Assembly: GCA_964413185.1 (NCBI GenBank)
Contig: CAYPSX010000110.1
Span: forward strand, 1 to 13,019
Source: Salinivirga sp964413185
Lineage (GTDB): Bacteria > Bacteroidota > Bacteroidia > Bacteroidales > Salinivirgaceae
Direction of reading: 5' to 3'
DNA length: 13,019 nucleotides
Part shown: positions 1 to 6,593 of the stretch, one piece after another
Layout: each line of letters starts with the position of its first letter
Numbering within the stretch: the stretch's first letter is position 1
The notes under the pieces: model-generated
The model's database searches: none
What the model was told of the DNA's origin: nothing
What the model saw: only the letters and a program-made list of their open reading frames with translations
Made by a program: the position numbers and the translations under genes

Positions 1-63
1 ATTGTTTTGAGCTGAAAGCGCTGTTGAAATGACCAAAAATATAATTACCAGATATTTACTCAT
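1..63 (-). CDS. Secreted protein, 5' end only (signal peptide)
   Basis: The first 21 codons of a gene leaving the window at base 1 are visible. The ATG is at 63-61 and the frame then stays open. The residues read MSKYLVIIFLVISTALSAQ followed by NN: one lysine, a hydrophobic core and a Ser-Ala-Gln end, which is a textbook Bacteroidota Sec signal peptide with cleavage just before the Gln. An A-rich stretch (AAATAAG) lies directly upstream of the ATG, as is normal for weak ribosome binding in this phylum. The gene is divergent from the PorP-gldJ pair. From the neighbourhood (gldJ and murF close by) the type IX sortase PorU is my leading guess for the missing body, but nothing in these 21 residues proves that. 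Confidence 0.6.
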   Translation of the reverse strand, partial: MSKYLVIIFLVISTALSAQNN

Positions 64-278
64 CTTATTTCAATATTTAAGAGATTAATTTTCATTTGTT
101 GTTATTCATGTCCCGCTATGCATTTGGAACAGGTTATTATCAGATTTGTTTTATATACACGAACATTCAGACTTTTTTAAATTTGCCATAAAGCGCAAAT
201 CTGTCAATTTAAAATTATAAATCATCAAAATCAGGCTAATTACTCGTTTTTTTTTACCTATTTTAATTAAAAATCGCA

Positions 279-286
279 TAGTTTTG
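279..286 (+). promoter_or_regulatory. Candidate -7 box for the PorP-gldJ unit
   Basis: TAGTTTTG matches the Bacteroidota -7 consensus TAnnTTTG exactly. A T-run (248-255) lies at roughly the -33 distance but is not a clear TTTG. Transcription would begin near 293 and leave a leader of about 105 nt before the TTG start at 399. It is a short motif in A/T-rich DNA, so it could be chance. Confidence 0.3.
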
Positions 287-385
287 TTTGTTTCATCTGC
301 AAATTGCCAGGAATGAATATTTGCTTTTGAAAACGCCATGGATAATAAATTATTGTTGGTTGCGTACTTTATTGTGAATTGAATT

Positions 386-390
386 AGGGA
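386..390 (+). promoter_or_regulatory. Shine-Dalgarno-like site deciding a TTG start
   Basis: AGGGA lies 8 nt before the TTG at 399. It is one of few purine-rich Shine-Dalgarno-like sites in the window and supports the unusual start codon of the PorP/SprF gene. Confidence 0.4.
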
Positions 391-398
391 AATCTATT

Positions 399-1361
399 TT
401 GAGAAATAGCCAAAAAATCATTGCCATTATCTTAGGGCTGCTGGTGTTGTTATCAATTAAAAGCACAGTAGCTCAGGATATCGTTTACTCCCAATTCTAT
501 CGAAACCCCATTTATTTGAATCCTGCATTAACTGCTTTGCAAAGCTGCGGTCGTGCCTTTGTTCACTATCGAAATGCAGCTTGGGGGCCACTTGATCATA
601 CAACATACTCAATGGCATTTGATGTGCCATTTGAAGAAACAAAATCCGGTCTGGGAGGTGTATTTCAGTGGCAGGAAGAAGGCTTAATGCGCCAGGGCCT
701 TTTTAGTTTTCAGTTTTCAAGAAAAGTCAGCATTGTGGAGGATGTTTTTTTAACGATGGGAATTGAAGCAGGTGGTATTTTTCGTTCATACAATACATCA
801 GAGATGATTCTTCCTTCTGATGTAGTTTCCGGCGGGAATGCACAGAGAAATGTTAAACCTGCCTCATCGTTCATTTATGATATCAGTGCCGGTATAGGGC
901 TCAATTATAAAATACATTATCTGGGTTTTGCCAGCAAGCATATAACCGAACCCCAGACCAGTTCTATACAGGTAAATTCCTTTTTATACCGTAAATACAC
1001 ATTTCACTACGCAGCACGAATACCTTATCGTTTACAGGGTGCCAGAGATGGTTTTTTTGCTCCGCAATTGATATTTGAGAAGCAAAAAGGTAACAATCAT
1101 CTCTCAACCGGCGTATACGCATTTTATAATAATGTTGGAGGAGGTCTTTGGATTAGGAGCCATTTCCCTTTACAAAGCAGTTTTTTAGTGATTATGGCCA
1201 CAATAAAAAACCGGAATTTTGAGTTTTCATATAGCTATGATATACCAATCAACGGTTCCGGAGCATTAACAGGAACTCACGAAATCGCTGTAAGTTATTA
1301 TTTAACAGACTTTAAGGAAAGATATAAAAAATTAAAGAATAAGAATTGTTTAAGTTTTTAA
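399..1361 (+). CDS. PorP/SprF family type IX secretion outer-membrane protein
   Basis: Predicted beta-barrel outer-membrane protein of the PorP/SprF family, which supports type IX secretion and gliding in Bacteroidota; the exact molecular role varies between paralogues. A signal peptide covers residues 1-25, ending STVA before Gln26. It is followed by the family hallmark: Asp-Ile-Val-Tyr-Ser-Gln-Phe-Tyr, then an Asn-Pro-x-Tyr-Leu-Asn-Pro-Ala segment (about 27-44), and a His-Tyr-Arg-Asn segment ending in Trp near residue 62. The rest alternates polar and aromatic residues like barrel strands. The length of 320 aa is normal for the family. The start is TTG. The frame is closed by a TGA at 375-377 and no ATG or GTG lies between, while AGGGA at 386-390 sits 8 nt before the TTG, so this start is well supported. 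It lies 63 bp upstream of gldJ and is probably cotranscribed with it. The porL, porM and porN genes that often accompany such a gene are absent here. Confidence 0.88.
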   Translation: MRNSQKIIAIILGLLVLLSIKSTVAQDIVYSQFYRNPIYLNPALTALQSCGRAFVHYRNAAWGPLDHTTYSMAFDVPFEETKSGLGGVFQWQEEGLMRQGLFSFQFSRKVSIVEDVFLTMGIEAGGIFRSYNTSEMILPSDVVSGGNAQRNVKPASSFIYDISAGIGLNYKIHYLGFASKHITEPQTSSIQVNSFLYRKYTFHYAARIPYRLQGARDGFFAPQLIFEKQKGNNHLSTGVYAFYNNVGGGLWIRSHFPLQSSFLVIMATIKNRNFEFSYSYDIPINGSGALTGTHEIAVSYYLTDFKERYKKLKNKNCLSF

Positions 1362-1391
1362 TAAAAAAGTACAAAATCTGTTCATTTTATA

Positions 1392-1399
1392 TATATTTG
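1392..1399 (+). promoter_or_regulatory. Candidate -7 box for gldJ
   Basis: TATATTTG is an exact TAnnTTTG match in the 63-bp gap between the PorP/SprF gene and gldJ. No clear TTTG is seen at -33. If used, transcription would start around 1404-1407, on top of the first possible ATG (1404). That favours the second ATG (1425) as the translated start with a leader of about 20 nt. It would let gldJ be made independently of the upstream gene. Confidence 0.4.
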
Positions 1400-1424
1400 T
1401 AACATGAACCTAAACCGGAAAACT

Positions 1425-2903
1425 ATGAAAATTCGCGCGTTCAATTTATTATTTATCGTTGCAATTTTTTTAATTGCATCATGTAGTAAGGAAACTTCCA
1501 ATGTAACCGGATGGGAATATAACAATCCGGAAAATGGTGGTTTCCAGTTTTATGGAGATTATTATGATCAGGAAACAGGTCCGGGACTTGTTCTCGTCGA
1601 AGGTGGTACATTTATTATGGGGCGTACCGAACAAGATGTTATGCATGAATGGGATAATTTCCCACGCCAGCTTACCGTTTCTTCATTTTATATGGATGAA
1701 ACAGAAGTGACAAATGTTAACTACAGAGAGTATTTATATTGGCTAAAAAGAGTTTTTGTAAGTTATAAAGACGTTCACAAAAATGCTCTGCCAGATACAC
1801 TGGTATGGCGCAGACCATTAGCTTACAACGAACCTTATGTTGAATATTATTTCCGCCACCCGGCATACCAGTCTTATCCTGTAGTGGGTGTTAATTGGTT
1901 GCAAGCCAGTGACTTCTGCGAATGGCGCACCGATCGGGTAAACGAAAAAAGACTAATTGATATAGGTGTATTGTTACCCGATCCAAACCAGCAAGATGAG
2001 GCGAACTTCAATACCGAAGCCTATCTGGCTGATCAGTATGAAGGTGCTGTTGATGAGCCACTTCCTGATTTAGATCCAAATAAGGATACCCGGAAAGTGA
2101 GAATGGAAGATGGAATCTTTCTGCCAAAATACAGGCTGCCAACCGAAGCAGAATGGGAATATGCTGCCACAGCATTAATTGGAACATCTGTCGGGGAACG
2201 TGTATATGAACGCCGCATATATCCCTGGGACGGAGACCGCATGCGTAAAGAAAAATCATCAGTACGCGGAGACATGCGAGCAAATGCTGTACGTGGAGCA
2301 GGCGACATGATGGGTGTTGCAGGAGACCTGAATGACAAAGGAGATATTACCAGAAATGTATATTCATATTGGCCAAACGATTTTGGACTTTACAATATGG
2401 CTGGTAATGTTAATGAGTGGGTACTCGATGTATACCGTCCAATGACTTTTGTTGATTTTAACGAATTCCGCCCATTCCGTGGAAATGTATTCAAAACACA
2501 AGTACGCGATGCTGAAGGTAAAATTGCTCGTAAAGACAGCCTCGGACGTATTCAATATCGTCCTGTAACCGATGAAGAAGCCTATGGCCGAAGAAATTAC
2601 CGTAAAGCAGATAATATCAACTATATGGACGGTGATTTATCTTCAAGCATTTATTACAACGATGAAGATGAAGCTATGGGAACAGGTTCCCAAAGAATGT
2701 ACTATACAGGTAAAAGTCCTGAAGATCCCGATGCAACTTCACTTATTAATGACCATACACGTGTATTCAAAGGTGGAGGCTGGAGAGATCGCATTTATTG
2801 GTTGAGTCCGGGAACACGCAGGTACCTGCAAGAAGATGATGCTCGCGATGACCTTGGGTTTCGCTGTGCTATGACAAGACTCGGTGAACCGGCAACGTAT
2901 TAA
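1425..2903 (+). CDS. gldJ: GldJ-like gliding/type IX secretion lipoprotein (SUMF1/FGE fold)
   Basis: Lipoprotein with a formylglycine-generating-enzyme (SUMF1) fold, of the GldJ type needed for gliding and type IX secretion in flavobacteria. Starting at ATG 1425 (492 aa), a lipoprotein signal ends in Leu-Ile-Ala-Ser-Cys with the lipid-carrying Cys at residue 20. The ATG at 1404 would add seven residues. The mature protein opens with TGWEYN and a GGFQF stretch, then GPGLVLVEGGTFIMGR, typical of GldJ; the FGE-like domain spans about 53-483. Landmarks are YMDETEVTN (about 89-97), RLPTEAEWEYAA (237-248), NMAGNVNEW (324-332) and GGGWRDRIYW (from 450). By eye alignment the two catalytic cysteines of true FGE are replaced by Tyr458 and Gly463, so it is probably structural rather than enzymatic. 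GldK is the main alternative. The GldJ-style N-terminus, the downstream murF and the lack of porL/M/N favour GldJ. Confidence 0.85.
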   Translation: MKIRAFNLLFIVAIFLIASCSKETSNVTGWEYNNPENGGFQFYGDYYDQETGPGLVLVEGGTFIMGRTEQDVMHEWDNFPRQLTVSSFYMDETEVTNVNYREYLYWLKRVFVSYKDVHKNALPDTLVWRRPLAYNEPYVEYYFRHPAYQSYPVVGVNWLQASDFCEWRTDRVNEKRLIDIGVLLPDPNQQDEANFNTEAYLADQYEGAVDEPLPDLDPNKDTRKVRMEDGIFLPKYRLPTEAEWEYAATALIGTSVGERVYERRIYPWDGDRMRKEKSSVRGDMRANAVRGAGDMMGVAGDLNDKGDITRNVYSYWPNDFGLYNMAGNVNEWVLDVYRPMTFVDFNEFRPFRGNVFKTQVRDAEGKIARKDSLGRIQYRPVTDEEAYGRRNYRKADNINYMDGDLSSSIYYNDEDEAMGTGSQRMYYTGKSPEDPDATSLINDHTRVFKGGGWRDRIYWLSPGTRRYLQEDDARDDLGFRCAMTRLGEPATY

Positions 2904-2934
2904 TTATCAAAATAAATTATTAAAATAAATTAAC

Positions 2935-2966
2935 AAAAAAAAGACTGCATTGGCAGTCTTTTTTTT
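2935..2966 (+). terminator. Intrinsic terminator after gldJ
   Basis: A perfect hairpin: eight A plus GACTGC (2935-2948), loop ATTG, then GCAGTC plus eight T (2953-2966). The arms pair over 14 bp without mismatch, and the T-run makes it a strong rho-independent terminator 31 bp after the gldJ stop. Because the A-run mirrors the T-run, it could also work on minus-strand transcripts. It separates murF from the upstream pair. Confidence 0.92.
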
Positions 2967-3081
2967 GTTAAATAACTTAAACAAAGTAGATCAAAAACGA
3001 TGATTATCTAATGAATTTGTGTTTTGCTGGAATACAAATCACAAATTTGGAGTAAAAGCGATGTTATTGATAAAGAATTTT

Positions 3082-3089
3082 TATCTTTA
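3082..3089 (+). promoter_or_regulatory. Candidate -7 box for murF
   Basis: TATCTTTA matches TAnnTTTG at all but the last base and ends four bases before the murF ATG at 3094. This is the same distance as the gldJ box to its first ATG. If genuine, the murF mRNA would have almost no leader. The match is imperfect and no -33 TTTG is seen. Confidence 0.3.
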
Positions 3090-3093
3090 CTGC

Positions 3094-4422
3094 ATGAACA
3101 TTACAGATTTGTATAAAATATTTCAAAAGTATCCAAAGATCACCACCGATTCAAGGAAGCCTTTACCAAATAGTATATTCTTCGCAATAAAAGGGGAGAA
3201 TTTCGATGGTAATAAATTTGCCGAAGATGCTTTGGAGGTATGCAGATTTGCTGTAGTTGATGATTCGGATGTTGTTAAAAATGACCGTTTTATTTTGGTC
3301 GATAATGCACTAAAAACACTTCAAGACCTTGCAAAGTATCATCGTAGCCAATTTGATATTCCGGTTATAGCTATTACCGGTACCAATGGGAAAACAACGA
3401 CAAAAGAACTCACCGGTAAAGTGCTCAATAAAAAGTATAAAACATTTGTAACGCGGGGCAATCTCAATAATCATATTGGTGTGCCACTCTCTCTACTGCA
3501 AATAACAGAAGAGTATGAAATGGCCATTATTGAAATGGGTGCCAGTAAGTCAGGAGACATCAAAGAATTATGTGAAATTGCAGCACCTACTCATGGAGTT
3601 ATTACAAACGTTGGTAAAGCTCACCTCGAAGGATTTGGTTCTTTTGAAACTGTAATGCAAACAAAGGGAGAGCTTTATGATTATCTCTACATAAACAACG
3701 GAACCGCTTTTGTTAACTACGATAATGAATACCTTGAAGATATGAACCCGCCACGCAAAACCATTCATTATGGTGTTTCGCGGTTTACGCATTGCCAGGG
3801 GCAAATTGTAAAGGAAAGCCCAATGGTTAGTTTCAAATGGATATCAACAGGCGAAATGGTTTACGATGATGCAGAACTAAATTGGTCTGATAATAAGAGG
3901 TATATAGAATTAAATTTGGTTGGTAGTTATAATTTTGAAAATGCCCTTGCTGCAGTTTGCATTGGAAACTTTTTCGATGTGGATGATTTAGACATAAAAA
4001 AGGCACTGGAGGAATTTATTCCGGGTAATTATCGTTCGCAACTTATGCAAACAGAAAACAATCAATTGATTGTAGATAGCTACAATGCCAACCCAACATC
4101 AATGAAATTGGCTATTGATGATTTTATCAAGTTTGAGGCAAACGCGAAAGTTCTTATTTTAGGCGATATGCTGGAGCTTGGACGGGTTAGTAACCGGGAG
4201 CATGATGTAATTGTTCATTACCTTGCAGATAGCAATAACTTTGAGCATGTTTTTTTTGTTGGGAATGAATTTTTAGAGCTAAAAGATGATTCAACTCCTT
4301 ACTGGTTTAAAAATGTTGATGAGTTATCTAAACACCTGGAAACAAATAAATTGAAAAACAAAACCATCTTGATTAAAGGTTCGCGTGGTATGAAACTGGA
4401 AAAAGTTTTACCTTATTTATAA
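3094..4422 (+). CDS. murF: UDP-N-acetylmuramoyl-tripeptide--D-alanyl-D-alanine ligase (MurF)
   Basis: Cytoplasmic ATP-dependent ligase adding D-Ala-D-Ala to UDP-MurNAc-tripeptide, the last cytosolic step in building the peptidoglycan pentapeptide. From ATG 3094 it has 442 aa, a usual MurF length. The N-terminal substrate domain carries TTDSR (17-21) and FFAIKGENFDGN (29-40). The central ATPase domain has the P-loop GTNGKTTTKE (96-105), then NNHIGVPLSLL (125-135), MGAS (148-151) and NVGKAHLEGFGS (172-183); Lys191 in KGE fits the conserved, probably carbamylated Mur-ligase lysine. The C-terminal domain has the MurF signature DSYNANP at 328-334. The frame stays open upstream to a GTG at 3019 and an ATG at 3061. 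I prefer 3094 because MurF proteins begin right before the conserved Asp-Leu-Tyr-Lys-Ile stretch. It is the first gene after the gldJ terminator, and the gldJ-murF neighbourhood recurs in Bacteroidota. Confidence 0.96.
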   Translation: MNITDLYKIFQKYPKITTDSRKPLPNSIFFAIKGENFDGNKFAEDALEVCRFAVVDDSDVVKNDRFILVDNALKTLQDLAKYHRSQFDIPVIAITGTNGKTTTKELTGKVLNKKYKTFVTRGNLNNHIGVPLSLLQITEEYEMAIIEMGASKSGDIKELCEIAAPTHGVITNVGKAHLEGFGSFETVMQTKGELYDYLYINNGTAFVNYDNEYLEDMNPPRKTIHYGVSRFTHCQGQIVKESPMVSFKWISTGEMVYDDAELNWSDNKRYIELNLVGSYNFENALAAVCIGNFFDVDDLDIKKALEEFIPGNYRSQLMQTENNQLIVDSYNANPTSMKLAIDDFIKFEANAKVLILGDMLELGRVSNREHDVIVHYLADSNNFEHVFFVGNEFLELKDDSTPYWFKNVDELSKHLETNKLKNKTILIKGSRGMKLEKVLPYL

Positions 4423-4643
4423 GTTTTTCTGTCTCTCTAACAAGAAAGCGCATAACCTTATCAAAATTCTGATATTACATGCAATGTAGAACTTGTTTGC
4501 CACTTTATGGGCAAAGAGGTTATTCAGGTTTAGACCTTTTGTAAAAGGTGCAAACAGAAACGAGAGGAAACATAAATTTCCTCTCGCACCGTTATTAACC
4601 CTTAAAACCATGACGACAGTTTAAAACTGTCGATTAAAAACCC
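4421..4643 (-). ncRNA. Candidate structured RNA or palindromic repeat element
   Basis: This non-coding interval is dense in perfect inverted repeats. CGACAGTTT/AAACTGTCG sits at 4614-4622/4624-4632. CGAGAGGAAA/TTTCCTCTCG sits at 4561-4570/4577-4586 with a 6-nt loop. ACCTTT/AAAGGT sits at 4534-4539/4544-4549 with a TGTA loop, and TTTGCC/GGCAAA at 4496-4501/4510-4515. A longer-range 7-bp pair joins ATAACCT (4452-4458) to AGGTTAT (4517-4523). As a minus-strand RNA the two ends can also pair (GGGUUUUU with AAAAACUU, and CUGUC with GACAG). An exact minus-strand TAnnTTTG promoter lies just outside its right end. I recognise no known RNA family. A 64-codon frame inside (4611-4417) looks like a by-product. 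No U-rich terminator marks the left end, so the 3' end is uncertain. Confidence 0.4.
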
Positions 4644-4647
4644 AATA

Positions 4648-4678
4648 CAAATATACAATAAATTAGCCAAAATTACAA
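4648..4678 (-). promoter_or_regulatory. Strong Bacteroidota promoter reading toward murF (no known gene)
   Basis: On the minus strand, TATATTTG (4655-4648) is an exact TAnnTTTG box, with TTG (4678-4676) exactly 20 nt upstream at the -33 position. Predicted initiation is near 4641, giving an RNA that begins with G residues and at once enters the palindromic region. This is the best-formed promoter in the window, yet it faces no annotated gene: it reads antisense toward the end of murF. Confidence 0.5.
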
Positions 4679-4754
4679 TTCTGATAATTTTTTCTTCATG
4701 TATATTTATTATTGACATACGTTTATTTGATGTTAAAGGTTTCCTTTTCCGTGT

Positions 4755-4802
4755 AAAAAAAAGAGGAGTACCGCAACATCAGCAGCACTCCTCTCTTTTT
4801 TT
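4755..4802 (-). terminator. Intrinsic terminator of the DUF4836 gene, possibly bidirectional
   Basis: GAGGAGT (4763-4769) and ACTCCTC (4787-4793) form a 7-bp stem around a 17-nt loop. An A-run at 4755-4762 lies on one side and a T-run at 4796-4802 on the other. Read on the minus strand, the hairpin is followed by eight U, a good terminator 13 bp beyond the DUF4836 stop. Read on the plus strand it also ends in a T-run and could stop transcripts coming from murF. Confidence 0.8.
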
Positions 4803-4814
4803 TATTTTAGTAAT

Positions 4815-6428
4815 CTACCTGCCGGTATCAGCTAATTTTTGAGATTTCTTATCAATTTGATTGATCTTGTCAATTAGTTTTAGAATTGTGTGCAATGAGT
4901 TGCCATCGGTGTTTTTCATTTGGAACTCAAACTTTCCTAAACCAACCTTTTCTCCATACGCTCTTGCTTCTTTAGTAATATCAGTAATAGCGTTGAAAAC
5001 CTCTAGTCCTTTTTTATCCATATTTTGTGCCAACATTTTTTTTATGTTTTCAGGATAAGTGGCCTGATCTAAATTCATGTACATAAAAGTTTTATTACTA
5101 AAAAGATTTTTGAGGTCAGTATCTGCCAAATTTTTGTCCAATCCGCCATTTTGAGCACCGTCAATAATCATTTTGTCAGTTGTAACAATAAGGTTATTGT
5201 CGAACAATCCAAAAAGTACATCTACTCCCTTAAAATTGCCACTATAAAAACCGTCTTTCTTTTCAAATAATTCCTGCGGTATAAGTTGGGTTAGTTGATT
5301 GTATGTTTCTGCATCGTTCATGGATAATATTGCCGTGGCATTGGCCGTTATGGTTTGGTTCTTCGATGGTTCCGTGGTTATTGGGTCTTCCGGAATATTT
5401 ATGCCATGCACGGCAATGATAATATCACCTCCCAGGCTTTTAACAAATTTTTCGAAACTCAACGGGGAACTCTTACCTACATTTTCAATGGCCTTTTTGT
5501 ACGAAGGAATGTCGTTTGCCCATTTGTATATGGCTTCCGGATTGATTGCAAAACCTGTAGAAATGTAATTCTCTTCAGGTAAATACGTAAGTAGTTTCGT
5601 GTCGAATCCGGGTTTCATGAATTGATAATCGTCCAGCATTTGTTGTATTTCATCATTGAATATAGTTTTGGATGAGCCATAAATACCATCATCTTTAAAG
5701 TCAATATAAATATGTGCAAAAATGTTGTCGGTTTTAAACGGTAGCTGACTTGTAAGCATTGCTGCTTGGGGTGTTTGTGAAAATTTCCCTGTGGCTATCC
5801 AAAGGTTCATGTCTTTTTTTTCTTTGCTGAAGTTTGACCAGTCACTGTGCGATACAATGGATGTTTCAGCATCTTGCAACATGAGGCTTTTGGCGTATTC
5901 AAATAATTCGTCTTCTTGTGCACCATCTTTTACTACATTGAGCATCTTTTGCTTATCGTATATGATTAGCATCCCGTTTTGATTGTATATGTAGTTGAGC
6001 CCTTCTTTCAAATTAACTTTATCAATTCCTTCAGATGCTGCTGTTACTTCTTTAATAAATTTGTCAAAATCATCTGCACTCCTTATTGACATGGTAAGCC
6101 CCATAAATGGATTGCTCTGTGAGTTTTCAATAAAAAAGAACATGTCTTCCCTGTAGCGAAGCCCCGTGCTTAAGGGATTGGAGATTATATCCTGCACAAC
6201 AGCATGCATTTGCGGGTTGTTTTCTTTAAATTCCTTCATTGCTTCAACATAGAACGTGTATTGTTCCATATCGTAAAGCTCGGCTTTTTTGGCAAAGCTC
6301 ATTAAATCTATTGACCCTACAACCTGTGATGATACCGGTATGGTATTCAGATGTTGGTCTGGTTTAGAGCATGAGGCCATAATAGCCATTACGCTTACTA
6401 CTATCAGAATTGTCCTGAGTTTTTTCAT
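4815..6428 (-). CDS. DUF4836 family lipoprotein
   Basis: I recognise this as a DUF4836 protein, a Bacteroidota lipoprotein family of unknown function. Its 537 aa open with a lipoprotein signal: MKKLRTILIVVSVMAIMASC, with the lipidated Cys at residue 20, followed by Ser-Lys-Pro-Asp. The mature part starts with the family-like INTIPVSSQVVGSID-type strand pattern (here NTIPVSSQVVGSIDLMSFAK), meaning that the protein is probably exported and anchored to a membrane face. There is no transmembrane segment after the signal, no catalytic motif that I can name and no repeat. A conserved-looking stretch near the end runs ADTDLKNLFSNKTFMYMNLD, and the C-terminus is Lys-rich. The gene is the last of a minus-strand series, 165 bp after the U32 gene, and is followed at once by a good terminator. 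A near-match -7 box precedes it. No function should be inferred beyond surface or periplasmic location. Confidence 0.8.
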   Translation of the reverse strand: MKKLRTILIVVSVMAIMASCSKPDQHLNTIPVSSQVVGSIDLMSFAKKAELYDMEQYTFYVEAMKEFKENNPQMHAVVQDIISNPLSTGLRYREDMFFFIENSQSNPFMGLTMSIRSADDFDKFIKEVTAASEGIDKVNLKEGLNYIYNQNGMLIIYDKQKMLNVVKDGAQEDELFEYAKSLMLQDAETSIVSHSDWSNFSKEKKDMNLWIATGKFSQTPQAAMLTSQLPFKTDNIFAHIYIDFKDDGIYGSSKTIFNDEIQQMLDDYQFMKPGFDTKLLTYLPEENYISTGFAINPEAIYKWANDIPSYKKAIENVGKSSPLSFEKFVKSLGGDIIIAVHGINIPEDPITTEPSKNQTITANATAILSMNDAETYNQLTQLIPQELFEKKDGFYSGNFKGVDVLFGLFDNNLIVTTDKMIIDGAQNGGLDKNLADTDLKNLFSNKTFMYMNLDQATYPENIKKMLAQNMDKKGLEVFNAITDITKEARAYGEKVGLGKFEFQMKNTDGNSLHTILKLIDKINQIDKKSQKLADTGR

Positions 6429-6468
6429 TTTCGATATTTTTTAGTTAGAGTTTCGGATAAATTTACAA

Positions 6469-6476
6469 CAAATATC
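6469..6476 (-). promoter_or_regulatory. Possible -7 box for the DUF4836 gene
   Basis: Read on the minus strand this is GATATTTG, one base off TAnnTTTG. It would give a leader of about 33 nt before the ATG at 6428. The 165-bp gap to the U32 gene holds no terminator that I can see, so readthrough from upstream is equally possible. Confidence 0.25.
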
Positions 6477-6593
6477 AATAAATTAAAAAAATGAAGTGTT
6501 TGTTTCCGACCTAAATAGAATTACAGAGTATTTTTTGAATTTCTAACCGGGTCTGTATTAAAGCGTTTTTTTATCAAATCGTTCAGCACAGGG

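Larger units (their letters stand above)
64..398. other. Divergent intergenic region, A/T-rich
   Basis: This 335-bp stretch separates the left-edge secreted-protein gene from the PorP-like gene. I see no RNA gene and no believable protein. A 62-codon minus-strand frame (339-151) has no family resemblance and is of the Lys/Phe/Ile-rich kind expected by chance in A/T-rich DNA. It should hold the promoters of both flanking genes. The only exact TAnnTTTG match I found pointing right is TAGTTTTG at 279-286. Confidence 0.6.

Noticed and set aside
151..339. 62-codon minus-strand frame in the left intergenic region
   Set aside because: No signal, motif or family resemblance, and a Lys/Ile/Phe-rich make-up typical of chance frames in A/T-rich DNA.
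1404..1424. First ATG of gldJ as the true start
   Set aside because: It would put the start on top of the predicted transcription start and lengthen the lipoprotein signal; kept only as an alternative.
2033..2338. 101-codon minus-strand frame opposite gldJ
   Set aside because: Shadow of the FGE-like domain; Ser/Arg/Pro-rich with no domain of its own.
2935..2966. Insertion-element end or attachment site
   Set aside because: The perfect inverted repeat has the A-stem-loop-T form of a terminator and there is no transposase or direct repeat nearby.
4421..4643. tmRNA, 6S RNA or riboswitch
   Set aside because: The length and paired ends are compatible with 6S-like RNA, but I see no tRNA-like end, no large central bubble and no known aptamer core, so I do not name a family.
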